From positions 1 through 19,989 of the forward strand of contig JAEZSL010000313.1 of assembly GCA_023443925.1 (NCBI GenBank): 19,989 nt of DNA, given 5' to 3'. Below the pieces are notes generated by a model. That model saw nothing but the letters and a program-made list of their open reading frames with translations, was not told the DNA's origin and ran no database searches. Made by a program: the position numbers and the translations under genes. The DNA comes from Bacillota bacterium (lineage in GTDB: Bacteria; Bacillota_A; Clostridia; Lachnospirales; Lachnospiraceae). Shown one piece after another: positions 1 through 7,915 of this stretch. Position 1 is the first letter of the stretch; each line of letters starts with the position of its first letter.

Positions 1-8
1 GATTACAA

Positions 9-1163
9 ATGAGGTTATTTAATATAGGCATCAGCCATAAAACGGCTCCGGTAGAAATAAGAGAATTATTGACTTTTACCGCAGAAGAAAAAACAGAATT
101 TATTAAATCGGCGATACAGTTAAAGGACATCCGGGAATGTGTGCTGATCACCACCTGCAACCGTACGGAAGTATATGTAACCGGCGAAGAAGATGCCGCC
201 GAACAGATTATGCGGTTTCTGGCTGATAAAAAGAAATTAAAATATAATAAAATGATGAAATATTTTCTTCGTTACAGCGATGAGAAAGCCGTGAAGCATT
301 TATTTTCAGTAGCAGGAGGTCTTGACTCCATGCTGATCGGGGAGGATGAAATCTTAGGGCAGGTAAAAGATCATTACCAGCTGGCCTTGCAGTCCGGTAC
401 TACGGATTTTCTGCTGAACACCCTTTTCCGCTATGCTATCACCTGTGCCAAAAAGGTAAAAACAGATACCCGGTTATCGAAAACCCCGGTATCCATCGGT
501 ACCCTGGCCGCCAACGAAGTATTTCGTTTTTCCGGTAAGGACGAGGTAAAAAAGGTATTAATTATCGGTCTGTCCGGTAAATTCGGCACTATCGTTATGA
601 AGAATCTGTATCATAATAAAAAGGTGGAGATAACCGGCACCACCAGAAATCATAACCTGACGGAAGAATTGGTTTTACTGTATCCGGACGTGAAAATGAT
701 TGATTATCAGGACAGATATGATAAAATAAATGAAGCGGACATTATTATCAGCGCAACTGCCAGCCCCCACTTTACCATAACCTATGAGGAATTAAAGCCA
801 TATCTGACCGATAAAAAGAAACGTCTCTTTATGGATCTGGCAGTTCCTACCGATATTGATAAAAGTGTTGAAAAACTGGAGGCTGTCCGGTTAATCGACA
901 TTGATTATTTCAGACAGGTCTCGGAAGAAAATAATTACTTAAAAATACAGGAGATAGAAGCTGCCGAATTAATTATTGATAAGCAGGTGGATGAATTTTA
1001 TAAAGAGATCAATTTCAGGGATTTTGTGCCTCATATAAACCAGGTTAAGGAATTGTTTGAGAAGCAGTCTTTTGAAAGCATCCTGTACCGGATTCGCAAC
1101 AACGTATCCAATGAGGAATTAAAAGTAGTATTGCAAAGTCTGATCATGCTGACCGATGGCTGA
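9..1163 (+). CDS. hemA: Glutamyl-tRNA reductase
   Basis: This enzyme reduces glutamyl-tRNA(Glu) with NADPH to glutamate-1-semialdehyde, the first committed step of C5-pathway tetrapyrrole synthesis in the cytoplasm. The N-terminus (GISHKTAPVEIRE, residues 7-19) is the family signature. The catalytic cysteine is Cys50 in TTCNRTEVY. The conserved block GLDSMLIGEDEILGQVK is at about 105-121, followed by a Rossmann-like NADPH domain from about residue 165 (VLIIGLSGKFG). At 384 residues it is a little shorter than the usual 400-450, because the C-terminal dimerisation helix is short. The ATG at 9 gives the expected family N-terminus, but its ribosome-binding site and promoter lie mostly outside the window. 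It is the first visible gene of an operon whose later genes use its product; HemL encoded downstream is the partner enzyme. The identification is very secure. Confidence 0.96.
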   Translation: MRLFNIGISHKTAPVEIRELLTFTAEEKTEFIKSAIQLKDIRECVLITTCNRTEVYVTGEEDAAEQIMRFLADKKKLKYNKMMKYFLRYSDEKAVKHLFSVAGGLDSMLIGEDEILGQVKDHYQLALQSGTTDFLLNTLFRYAITCAKKVKTDTRLSKTPVSIGTLAANEVFRFSGKDEVKKVLIIGLSGKFGTIVMKNLYHNKKVEITGTTRNHNLTEELVLLYPDVKMIDYQDRYDKINEADIIISATASPHFTITYEELKPYLTDKKKRLFMDLAVPTDIDKSVEKLEAVRLIDIDYFRQVSEENNYLKIQEIEAAELIIDKQVDEFYKEINFRDFVPHINQVKELFEKQSFESILYRIRNNVSNEELKVVLQSLIMLTDG

Positions 1164-1196
1164 TGTTTTGTTAGAAAACCTTAAGGAGTGTTTATT

Positions 1197-1823
1197 GTGG
1201 CATATTTTCCCATGTTTATAGAGTTAAAAGATGAAGCCTGTATTGTAGTTGGCGGCGGAACGGTTGCATACCGAAAGATTAAGGCTTTACTGGAATTTGA
1301 AGCCAAGGTAACCGTGGTGGCTCCGGAATTCTGTGCCAATATAACGGCTTTAGAAAAAAATATAGTAATGAAGCAGAAAACATATGAAACATCGGATATC
1401 GAAGAGGCTTTTTTGGTTATAGCGGCTACCAATGATTTCGATTTAAATCAGAGAATCTCCAGGGAATGCAGGGAACGGAAAATTCCAGTAAATGTGGTTG
1501 ATTTAAAGGAAGAGTGCAGTTTTATATTCCCGGCTTATGTGAAAAAAGGTGATATAACCGCAGGTGTTACCACTTCCGGAAAAAGTCCGATTATTTCCCA
1601 GAAAATCAAAAAAAAGATGAATGAAATTATACCGGATTATCTGACGGAACTGGTTGATTATCTTGGGAATATCAGAGAGGAAATCCAGTCCTCCTTTGAG
1701 GAAGAAGAAAGAAGGAAAAAGGTATTCAAACAGTTAGTTGAGCTGGGTTGTTTAAAACACGGTAAGTTAACGGATGAGGACGTACGGGAGATAATAAAGA
1801 ATGAAAAAGAGAATGGGGAATAA
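1197..1823 (+). CDS. Precorrin-2 dehydrogenase (SirC/Met8/CysG-N type)
   Basis: This protein oxidises precorrin-2 to sirohydrochlorin with NAD+. Some family members also insert iron to make siroheme. The N-terminal Rossmann motif VVGGGTVAYRK (residues about 17-27) is clear. The stretch NVVD followed by CSFIFPAYV matches the catalytic region of CysG, including its key Asp, and SGKSPIISQKI matches the CysG segment around its phosphoserine. The reading frame is open from a GTG at 1188, but AAGGAG (1183-1188) overlaps that codon. The same AAGGAG sits 8 nt before the GTG at 1197, which I take as the start (208 residues, MAYFPMFIELKDE). An ATG at 1212 is also possible. It lies 33 nt after hemA and 19 nt before hemC, inside the operon. 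Whether it is also a ferrochelatase cannot be told from sequence alone. Confidence 0.9.
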   Translation: MAYFPMFIELKDEACIVVGGGTVAYRKIKALLEFEAKVTVVAPEFCANITALEKNIVMKQKTYETSDIEEAFLVIAATNDFDLNQRISRECRERKIPVNVVDLKEECSFIFPAYVKKGDITAGVTTSGKSPIISQKIKKKMNEIIPDYLTELVDYLGNIREEIQSSFEEEERRKKVFKQLVELGCLKHGKLTDEDVREIIKNEKENGE

Positions 1824-1842
1824 GGATTAACAGGAGGCATCG

Positions 1843-2727
1843 GTGAAGCAGATTATTAAAATTGGAACAAGAAAGAGCCAGTTAGCCATGGCTCAGACCG
1901 AAATGGTAGCAAATGCCATAAGGCAGGTACATAAAGAGCTTGAAATACAGCTGGTGCCTATGACTACGGTAGGTGACAGGATATTAGACAGACCTTTGGA
2001 CAGTTTTGGCGGCAAAGGTGCATTTATCTCAGAATTTGAAGATGCCATGCTTACCGGCAGAATCGATCTGGCTGTCCACAGTGCCAAAGATATGCCCATC
2101 AGTCTGCCGGCGGGTCTTGGCATACTGGCCGTCTCAGAAAGGGAAGATCCCAGGGATGTGCTGGTAACCAGAAAGGATTCTCCATTAAAGCAGGGCGGTA
2201 TTGTTGGGACCAGCAGTTTAAGACGGCGTTTGCAGCTGGAAGAATTGTACGAGGTTAAGACCGAAAACTTACGAGGAAATGTTGGTACCAGATTATCAAA
2301 GTTAAAAAATGGTGAATACGATGGTATTATATTGGCGGCGGCTGGTCTTAAAAGGCTTAACCTGCTGACAGACGAGGATTTTGAATATGAATATTTAAGC
2401 GAAGAAACTTTTATTCCTGCAGCCGGACAGGGGATTATCGCGGTAGAAGGCAGGCAGGAGGAATTTTTGATTAAGTTGCTTAATACCTGGCACAACATCA
2501 CTTCCATGTACTGTCTTGAGACGGAGCGGGAAGTTTTAAGACTGTTGAATGCAGGCTGCAGCGAACCCATCGGGGTTTATTCCGGTATCAATAACAATGA
2601 GATTACGCTTAAGATTATATATAAATATGGGGATAAAGCAATACGAGTTATGGGAACTGCAGCGATAGAGCACAGAACCTCACTGGCACAGGATTTAGTT
2701 CAGAAGATTAGGAGTTCATATGAATAA
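1843..2727 (+). CDS. hemC: Porphobilinogen deaminase (hydroxymethylbilane synthase)
   Basis: HemC condenses four porphobilinogen molecules into hydroxymethylbilane in the cytoplasm, using a covalent dipyrromethane cofactor. The N-terminal signature IGTRKSQLAMAQT (residues 7-19) is present. So are the catalytic aspartate Asp83 in VHSAKDMP, the arginine-rich SSLRRRLQL block that binds substrate, and the cofactor-anchoring Cys239 in NAGCSEPIG. The length of 294 residues is slightly short of the usual 305-315. Translation starts at a GTG with AGGAGG at 1832-1837, 5 nt upstream. The 3' end overlaps the cobA-hemD start by 8 nt, which suggests translational coupling to the enzyme that uses its unstable product. 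The call is very secure. Confidence 0.96.
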   Translation: MKQIIKIGTRKSQLAMAQTEMVANAIRQVHKELEIQLVPMTTVGDRILDRPLDSFGGKGAFISEFEDAMLTGRIDLAVHSAKDMPISLPAGLGILAVSEREDPRDVLVTRKDSPLKQGGIVGTSSLRRRLQLEELYEVKTENLRGNVGTRLSKLKNGEYDGIILAAAGLKRLNLLTDEDFEYEYLSEETFIPAAGQGIIAVEGRQEEFLIKLLNTWHNITSMYCLETEREVLRLLNAGCSEPIGVYSGINNNEITLKIIYKYGDKAIRVMGTAAIEHRTSLAQDLVQKIRSSYE

Positions 2728-4318
2728 AAACGGAATGGTTTATTTAGTTGGAGCAGGGCCGGGAGATCCGGAACTGCTTACCTTAAAAGGCGAAGCCAGA
2801 TTAAAAGATTGTGAAGTTGTAATTTATGACAGACTGGCTTCTGACAGTCTCCTGGAGCTGGCACCGGAGACCAGCGAAAAAATATATGTAGGAAAAGATG
2901 TGGGAAGACATAGCTTTCATCAGGAAGAAATCAACGAAATTATTGTTAAGAAAGCCCTGGAAGGGAAAAGGGTCGTCCGCTTAAAAGGCGGCGATCCTTT
3001 CGTGTTTGGCCGGGGCGGAGAAGAAATACTGGCATTGCAGAAGGCTTTCATACCTTATGAGGTTATTCCGGGGATTACTTCTGCCATTGCCGCTGCCGCA
3101 TATGCCGGAATTCCCGTAACCCACAGGGGAGTCAGCCAAAGCTTTCATGTCATAACCGGACATACCAAAGATTCTAAGAATCAGCTTACCGATAATTTCG
3201 AAACCCTGGCTAAATTAGACGGTACTCTTATTTTTCTGATGGGTATGGGTAATCTGCCAGAGATAATAAGCGAACTCTGTAAGTATGGAAAGGATATCCA
3301 TACACCGGCTGCAGTAGTCTCAAACGGTACCACCGGTAAACAAAAAACGGTGAGAGGCACCCTTAACAACCTGCTGGATAAGGTAGCGGAACAAGGTATC
3401 AAAGCCCCGGCGATTGTTATCATCGGCGGAGTTGCCGAACTGGATATGAAGCCGGTGAACTGCGGCGGTCTTCACAGCAAAAGAATCGGTATTACCGGCA
3501 CAAAGAAGTTTTCGGAAAAGCTGACGGCTAAACTGCGTGGACTTGGAGCGGAGGTCAGTGATTTAAGCTTTTTATATATCAGGGAGGCAGCCGATAAAGA
3601 GGAGCTAAAACAAGCAGTCTCCCGTTTGCAGGAATATACCTGGGTGGTATTTACCAGTACCAATGGTGTGGAGCTTTTCTTTCAGTATTTAAAAGATAAC
3701 CAGATCGATTACCGGAAGCTATCCGGTGTTTCCTTTGCCGTAGTGGGAAGCGGTACAAAAGCTGCCCTGATACAGCAGGGGTTTGTCCCTGATTATATGC
3801 CGGAAACTTTCACTACGGCTGCGTTGGCGGAGGGTATGGCAGGTTTTCTGAGACCAGAGGACAAAGTTTTAATTCCAAGAGCGTTAAACGGCTCTGAGGA
3901 TTTAAACGAGATCCTTAACAAGAGCCATATCCCATATACGGATATAAAAATATATTCCGTTGAAATCAATGAAGAAAAATACACCAGAGTAATGCAGGAA
4001 TTATCCGGATATGATTATATTACCTTTGCAAGCGGCTCGGGAGTAGACAGCTTTTTTGAAAACGGGGATAAGGAATTAATAAAAAGGTTAAATAATACCA
4101 GAATCGTATGTATTGGTGAAGTTACAGCAAAAAGACTGAATCATTACGGCATAACCGACTATATTATTGCCGGAGAATACAATGCAGATGGTATGGTGGC
4201 TGCTATTCTGGGGGCAGACAGAGGGGACTTAAGCGGGTGTTTAAATATAAACTGCATGCAAAATTATTCAGAACCCGGTGCTGCAAGGGAAAAAGAGCTA
4301 ATAGAACAAAAGAGCTAA
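2720..4318 (+). CDS. cobA-hemD: Fused uroporphyrinogen-III C-methyltransferase / uroporphyrinogen-III synthase
   Basis: This is a two-domain fusion. Residues 1 to about 250 form a SAM-dependent uroporphyrinogen-III methyltransferase: VGAGPGDPELLTLKGE near the N-terminus, then VVRLKGGDPFVFGRGGEE and PGITSAIAAAAYAGIPVTHRG. It makes precorrin-2. From about residue 255 to about 495 lies a HemD-type uroporphyrinogen-III synthase, which cyclises hydroxymethylbilane with inversion of ring D; VVFTSTNGVELFF and YITFASGSGVDSFF are typical of that fold. The fusion occurs in many Clostridia and passes product directly to the next activity. The ATG overlaps hemC by 8 nt and has AGGAG upstream. The last residues are encoded by a 17-bp tandem duplication (4291-4324) that altered the stop, so the extreme C-terminus is probably not functionally important. 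Confidence 0.95.
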   Translation: MNKNGMVYLVGAGPGDPELLTLKGEARLKDCEVVIYDRLASDSLLELAPETSEKIYVGKDVGRHSFHQEEINEIIVKKALEGKRVVRLKGGDPFVFGRGGEEILALQKAFIPYEVIPGITSAIAAAAYAGIPVTHRGVSQSFHVITGHTKDSKNQLTDNFETLAKLDGTLIFLMGMGNLPEIISELCKYGKDIHTPAAVVSNGTTGKQKTVRGTLNNLLDKVAEQGIKAPAIVIIGGVAELDMKPVNCGGLHSKRIGITGTKKFSEKLTAKLRGLGAEVSDLSFLYIREAADKEELKQAVSRLQEYTWVVFTSTNGVELFFQYLKDNQIDYRKLSGVSFAVVGSGTKAALIQQGFVPDYMPETFTTAALAEGMAGFLRPEDKVLIPRALNGSEDLNEILNKSHIPYTDIKIYSVEINEEKYTRVMQELSGYDYITFASGSGVDSFFENGDKELIKRLNNTRIVCIGEVTAKRLNHYGITDYIIAGEYNADGMVAAILGADRGDLSGCLNINCMQNYSEPGAAREKELIEQKS

Positions 4319-4324
4319 TAGAAC
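4291..4324 (+). repeat. 17-bp tandem duplication across the cobA-hemD stop
   Basis: A 17-base unit beginning AAAAGAGCTAAT is present twice head to tail (4291-4307 and 4308-4324) with no mismatch. Because 17 is not a multiple of three, the duplication changes the reading frame after one unit. With a single copy the protein would end in ...ELIEQ and a TAA; with two copies it ends in ...ELIEQKS. It looks like a recent slippage event in a tolerant C-terminal tail. Confidence 0.85.
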
Positions 4325-4370
4325 AATAAAAGCAGGACAAAAAAGTAACAGAATTTGAAACGATGCAGTA

Positions 4371-4401
4371 TTGAAATTAAAACGGAGCAGAAGTTTATAT
4401 T
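4371..4401 (+). promoter_or_regulatory. Possible internal promoter before hemB
   Basis: The 116-nt gap between cobA-hemD and hemB is the only sizeable gap in this operon. It contains TTGAAA (4371-4376), then TTTATA after 17 nt (4394-4399), or TATATT after 19 nt (4396-4401). This is a plausible but imperfect sigma-A promoter. No terminator is visible in the gap, so read-through from hemA is also expected. Confidence 0.3.
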
Positions 4402-4434
4402 ACTTATAACTGCACCCTGTGTAGGAGGTTTAAC

Positions 4435-5406
4435 ATGATTAGAAGAAGGCGGCTAAGGATTAATGAAACCATAAGAGCACTGGTAAGGGAAACCAGTGTT
4501 CAGATCTCGGATCTGATTTATCCGATGTTTATAATAGAAGGTAATAATATAAAAAGCCCGGTAGACTCCATGCCTGGAGTTTATCAGTATTCTTTGGATC
4601 GTATCGGAGAAGAATTGATGCGGGTTAAGGAAAGCGGGGTAAAAGGTGTTTTGCTCTTTGGAATACCGGAGCATAAGGATGAGACCGGAAGCGAAGCTTA
4701 TAATAAAGATGGAATAATCCAGAAGGCGATCCGCTATATTAAGTCCGGCTATCCGGAACTGGCGGTAGTTGCGGATATTTGTCTTTGCGAATATACTTCT
4801 CACGGACATTGCGGGCTTGTAATGGATGGGCACATCTTAAACGATGAAACCCTGCCGCTATTAGCAGAAGCAGCAGTTACCTGTGCCATGGCAGGAGCCG
4901 ATATTATTGCGCCATCCGATATGATGGACGGCCATATAGAGGCAATCCGTACAGCCCTTGATAAGAAAGGTTTTCTACACACCCCTATTATGGCATATAG
5001 TGCAAAATATGCATCCGGATACTATTCCCCCTTCCGGGATGCGGCCCATTCTGCTCCTGGTTTTGGGGACCGTAAGACTTATCAGATGGATTATGCTAAT
5101 TCTGCGGAGGCTATACGGGAAGTGTTGGATGATATCAAGGAAGGTGCCGATATTGTAATGGTAAAACCGGCGCTGGCCTATCTGGATGTAATAAAATCGG
5201 TTGCGCTGGAAACAGACTATCCCATAGCAGCCTATAACGTAAGCGGGGAATATGCTATGGTAAAAGCAGCTGCCTTAAACGGATGGATCGATGAGAAAAA
5301 GATCGTTATGGAAAATATGACAGCCATGAAGCGTGCCGGCGCCAAAATTATTATAACTTATCATGCACTGGATGTGGCCGGCTGGATTAAGGAGATGGAA
5401 GCATGA
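4435..5406 (+). CDS. hemB: Delta-aminolevulinic acid dehydratase (porphobilinogen synthase)
   Basis: HemB joins two 5-aminolevulinate molecules into porphobilinogen in the cytoplasm. The two active-site lysines are visible: Lys191 in AYSAKYASGYYSPFRDA and Lys244 (the Schiff-base lysine) in VMVKPALAYLD. The metal-binding stretch ADICLCEYTSHGHCG carries all three cysteines of the zinc-dependent class (Cys116, Cys118, Cys126) rather than the aspartate-rich, magnesium-only variant. The length of 323 residues is normal. The start is an ATG with AGGAGGT at about 4422. Its 3' end overlaps hemL by 4 nt (ATGA), so the two are translationally coupled. The identification is very secure. Confidence 0.97.
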   Translation: MIRRRRLRINETIRALVRETSVQISDLIYPMFIIEGNNIKSPVDSMPGVYQYSLDRIGEELMRVKESGVKGVLLFGIPEHKDETGSEAYNKDGIIQKAIRYIKSGYPELAVVADICLCEYTSHGHCGLVMDGHILNDETLPLLAEAAVTCAMAGADIIAPSDMMDGHIEAIRTALDKKGFLHTPIMAYSAKYASGYYSPFRDAAHSAPGFGDRKTYQMDYANSAEAIREVLDDIKEGADIVMVKPALAYLDVIKSVALETDYPIAAYNVSGEYAMVKAAALNGWIDEKKIVMENMTAMKRAGAKIIITYHALDVAGWIKEMEA

Positions 5407-6674
5407 AAGATCAGGTATCAAAGGAATTATATCAGAAAGCGGTCCGTTATATGCCGGGCGGAGTTAACAGCCCGGTCCGGGCCTTTGGTTCCGTAGGACG
5501 TACACCATTATTTATTGAAAGGGCAAAGGGCAGTAAAATATACGATGCCGATGGCAATGAATATATTGATTATGTGTGTTCCTGGGGACCGGCTATATTA
5601 GGACATGCCCGTGATGAAGTAATAGATGAAGTGCAAAAGGCAGCCAGAGATGGTTTGACCTTTGGTGCACCTACGAAAAAAGAAGTGATTCTGACAGAAC
5701 TAATCTCTGAAATCATGCCCTCCATGGAAATGACCAGGCTGGTCAGTTCCGGTACGGAAGCCGTTATGAGCGCCATCCGTACAGCCAGAGGGTATACAAA
5801 GAAGGATAAGATAATTAAATTCAGAGGCTGTTATCACGGACACTCCGACGGCTTGCTGGTAAAAGCCGGATCTGCGGCCCTTACCCAGTCAGTTCCGGAT
5901 AGTGCGGGAGTACCAAAATCCTATACGGATAATACCTTAATAGCGGATTATAATGATAAAGCTTCGGTGCGGCAGTTATTTCATCAGTATAGAGGGGAAA
6001 TTGCAGCGGTGCTGGTGGAACCGGTGGCAGCAAACATGGGAGTCGTACTGCCGGAAGAGGATTTCCTTCCATTTTTAAGAAAAATAACCTTGGAAGAGGA
6101 TGCCCTGCTTATCTTTGATGAAGTAATTACCGGCTTTCGTTTAGGTCTTGGAGGAGCGCAGGAATATTATAAAATCAAACCTGACCTGACAACCTTGGGC
6201 AAAATTGTAGGCGGTGGTATGCCTATGGGAGCTTACGGCGGAAAAAGGGAAATTATGCAGATGGTATCTCCTTTAGGCCCGGTTTATCAGGCCGGAACCT
6301 TATCCGGTAATCCGGTTGCTACGGCGGCCGGAATCAAAACCCTGGAAATACTAAAAGCACATCCGGAATATTATACCGCAATAGAAGCCAAGGCCGTATT
6401 ACTGGCGGAAGCGTTCAGAGACAGAGCGCAGTCAAAGGCTGAGGATATTAAGGTGAATCAAATCGGTTCTCTGTTAAGTGCTTTTTTTGCCGGGAAGGAA
6501 GTAAAGGATTATGACTCTGCTTTGTTGTCCGATACCGGACGTTATGCAGAATTCTTTCGAAAACTGTTAGAACAGGGAATCTATGCGGCTCCCTCACAGT
6601 TTGAAGCAATGTTCGTATCAGCTGCTCATACGGAGGAAGACATTACAAAAACCTGCGGTATTATCAGAGGATAG
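5403..6674 (+). CDS. hemL: Glutamate-1-semialdehyde 2,1-aminomutase
   Basis: HemL is a PLP-dependent class-III aminotransferase-fold enzyme that converts glutamate-1-semialdehyde to 5-aminolevulinate, directly after HemA. The N-terminal PGGVNSPVRAF is the family signature. The segment LVSSGTEAVMSAIRTARG binds the PLP phosphate region, IFDEVITGFR holds the conserved Asp, and Lys267 in TTLGKIVGGGMPMGAYGG forms the PLP Schiff base. The length of 423 residues is typical. It starts within the hemB stop and closes the operon; a terminator follows about 100 nt downstream. HemA and HemL lie at opposite ends of the operon although they act in sequence. The call is very secure. Confidence 0.97.
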   Translation: MKDQVSKELYQKAVRYMPGGVNSPVRAFGSVGRTPLFIERAKGSKIYDADGNEYIDYVCSWGPAILGHARDEVIDEVQKAARDGLTFGAPTKKEVILTELISEIMPSMEMTRLVSSGTEAVMSAIRTARGYTKKDKIIKFRGCYHGHSDGLLVKAGSAALTQSVPDSAGVPKSYTDNTLIADYNDKASVRQLFHQYRGEIAAVLVEPVAANMGVVLPEEDFLPFLRKITLEEDALLIFDEVITGFRLGLGGAQEYYKIKPDLTTLGKIVGGGMPMGAYGGKREIMQMVSPLGPVYQAGTLSGNPVATAAGIKTLEILKAHPEYYTAIEAKAVLLAEAFRDRAQSKAEDIKVNQIGSLLSAFFAGKEVKDYDSALLSDTGRYAEFFRKLLEQGIYAAPSQFEAMFVSAAHTEEDITKTCGIIRG

Positions 6675-6777
6675 GCTGGAATTGGGGTTGTAAAAAAAAT
6701 ATATATATAAATTTGTATATTATGTCTTTTGTAATGGAATTAAATTAATTATTATGTGGCATAATGACATAGGTTTT

Positions 6778-6820
6778 AAAAAGATAGTATAATTTCATGG
6801 AAATTATTACTATCTTTTTT
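6778..6820 (+). terminator. Intrinsic terminator of the hem operon
   Basis: An A-rich arm containing GATAGTATAATTT pairs with AAATTATTACTATC across a short loop, giving an almost perfect stem of about 18 bp with one bulged T. It ends in a run of six T. The A-tract on the 5' side could let it work in both directions, but no convergent gene is present. Confidence 0.85.
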
Positions 6821-6843
6821 GCATTGTATATGATAAGATTTGT

Positions 6844-6872
6844 TTGTAATGGTGAGATACTATATATATAAA
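6844..6872 (+). promoter_or_regulatory. Candidate promoter for RNA element 1 and the flavodoxin gene
   Basis: TTGTAA (6844-6849), a 17-nt spacer and TATAAA (6867-6872) form a good sigma-A promoter. It lies just after the hem terminator and about 100 nt before structured RNA element 1. If it is used, the flavodoxin transcript has a leader of about 340 nt. The surroundings are very AT-rich, so chance matches are likely. Confidence 0.45.
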
Positions 6873-6969
6873 TAAAAATCATGATATTAAACCAATGATA
6901 ATAAATAATTATATAGAATAATTGTCAAAAGCCTACGATTGCTTTCGTTGTTTATATATAAAGAAGAAT

Positions 6970-7101
6970 AGCGTGAATTGCTTCGCAAAATACATGGAGA
7001 CCCTTGGATGAATAGTAGAAGCGGCTATTTGTCAGGGTTATGCCAGAAAGACACGGGTTTTAGTGTGTAATAGTATATAATTTCACACACTGATGGGAAG
7101 C
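6970..7101 (+). ncRNA. Structured RNA element, copy 1 (flavodoxin leader)
   Basis: This non-coding stretch shares sequence and folding with 7952-8082. Shared blocks in order are GTGAATTG, TCGCAAAAT, GAATAG, GGCTATT, TTATGCC, TTAGTGTG and TTTCACAC followed by CTGAT. Helix A pairs 7000-7004 (ACCCT) with 7034-7038 (AGGGT), and continues past a 2-nt bulge into helix B, 7007-7015 with 7025-7033 (9 bp, two wobbles), closed by a 9-nt loop. Helix C, near 7042-7058, is weak in this copy. Helix D pairs 7060-7067 (TTAGTGTG) with 7086-7093 (CACACTGA). It ends about 120 nt before the flavodoxin start and is read in the same direction. It matches no riboswitch class I recognise. A cis-acting leader is inferred; a separate small RNA is the main alternative. 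Confidence 0.6.
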
Positions 7102-7150
7102 TGAAAAACCGTTCTATTAAATAAAAAATTTATTAATCCGGAAGTATTTC

Positions 7151-7180
7151 GCTTAGTCTGTGCAACCCCTGGGACTAAGC
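7151..7180 (+). promoter_or_regulatory. Hairpin between RNA element 1 and the flavodoxin ribosome-binding site
   Basis: GCTTAGTC (7151-7158) and GACTAAGC (7173-7180) pair perfectly over 8 bp around a 14-nt loop. No T-run follows, so it is not a standard terminator. It stands about 25 nt before the AAAGGAGG of the flavodoxin gene, where it could form the switching part of a leader. Confidence 0.5.
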
Positions 7181-7220
7181 TTGTAATAAACGAGATTTAG
7201 AAGGAAAGGAGGTTCCATAT

Positions 7221-7718
7221 ATGAAAACAGTAGTTGTTTTTTATTCCCTTGGAGGTTACACAAAATATATTTCTGAAATTCTTGCCGGGGAATTGAATGC
7301 AGATTTATTAGAATTAAAGACCATAACCGATTACCCCTCATCCGGATTTAAAAAATATATATGGGGAGGTAAAACAGTTATCTTAAAAAGGAAACCGGAC
7401 TTAAGCAATGATAAGATCGATTTAAGTGCTTATGAGAATATTCTCATTGGTACACCTGTATGGGCAAGTACCTATGCTGCTCCCCTGGGTACATTTTTTA
7501 AGCAGTATCCCCTTGCAGGAAAAAATGTTGCGGTATTTGCCTGTCATGTTGGCGGAGGTGCCGACAAATGTTTCAGAAAATTACGGACGCAGTTAAAGAA
7601 CAATCATATTATTAGTCAGACGGATTTCGTTAATCCATTGATGAAAAACAAAGAAAAGAGCACGAAAAAAGCGGTGAGCTGGGCCAGAAGCCTGCAGCTT
7701 AACAGTAGTGATTTGTAG
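7221..7718 (+). CDS. Flavodoxin-family protein
   Basis: This is a small FMN-binding electron-transfer protein of the flavodoxin fold, expected to be cytoplasmic. The first beta strand and FMN phosphate loop are clear (VVVFYSLGGYTKYI, residues about 4-17, S-x-G-x-T pattern). The strand-loop ILIGTPVWASTYAAPLGTFF is the second FMN-contact region, and VAVFACHVGGG the third. At 165 residues it is of ordinary flavodoxin length. The AAAGGAGG at about 7203-7210 supports the ATG at 7221. It stands alone between two long non-coding stretches, each holding a copy of the same RNA element, and is followed by an 18-bp inverted repeat. Its redox partner is unknown. The flavoprotein gene at 8192 shares the same type of leader, which suggests common control. 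The fold assignment is secure and the specific role is not. Confidence 0.85.
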   Translation: MKTVVVFYSLGGYTKYISEILAGELNADLLELKTITDYPSSGFKKYIWGGKTVILKRKPDLSNDKIDLSAYENILIGTPVWASTYAAPLGTFFKQYPLAGKNVAVFACHVGGGADKCFRKLRTQLKNNHIISQTDFVNPLMKNKEKSTKKAVSWARSLQLNSSDL

Positions 7719-7746
7719 AAGGCAGCGGTTAATTTTTATCGATTGA

Positions 7747-7796
7747 ATCCGGAAGGTCAGATTCGTTTATTTCTAAATGAATCTGACCTTCCGGAT
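7747..7796 (+). terminator. Perfect 18-bp inverted repeat after the flavodoxin gene
   Basis: The arms 7747-7764 and 7779-7796 are exact reverse complements (outer ends ATCCGG and CCGGAT) around a 14-nt AT-rich loop. It begins 28 nt after the flavodoxin stop, so transcript ending or 3' end protection is the likely role. The tail (GTAATTGAACTTTT) lacks a proper T-run, so strict intrinsic termination is uncertain. A protein-binding palindrome is an alternative. Confidence 0.6.
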
Positions 7797-7915
7797 GTAA
7801 TTGAACTTTTGACGGCTCATTAGGTGGGTTAGAAAACACTGGGCTGATAAATAGGTAATAAGTTACATTATATGGCAGTAAAGCCAAAGAACTTAATGCC
7901 GGTTGAGATTAATAC
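7797..7915 (+). other. Unassigned stretch between the inverted repeat and the promoter of element 2
   Basis: No gene, strong hairpin or repeat was recognised. Very short frames occur, without ribosome-binding sites. Confidence 0.4.

Noticed and set aside
1188..1190. GTG at 1188 as the start of the precorrin-2 dehydrogenase
   Set aside because: The best ribosome-binding site overlaps this codon; the GTG at 1197 has proper spacing.
1893..2570. A 225-residue open frame on the minus strand inside hemC
   Set aside because: It is antisense to a clearly identified gene, has serine/leucine-rich shadow composition, and no ribosome-binding site.
4453..4833. A 126-residue minus-strand frame inside hemB, and similar frames at 9851-10348 and 8132-8530
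   Set aside because: All overlap well-supported genes on the other strand and show no domain features.
6922..6960. TTGTCA and TATATA just before RNA element 1 as a promoter
   Set aside because: The spacing is about 25-27 nt, too long for sigma-A. The pair at 6844-6872 fits better.
7090..7107. Hammerhead-like text CTGATGGGAAGCTGAAA in copy 1
   Set aside because: The core needs CTGANGA, and copy 2 (CTGATTGGAGGCAGTAAA) lacks both this and the GAAA part. No cleavage-site helix was seen.
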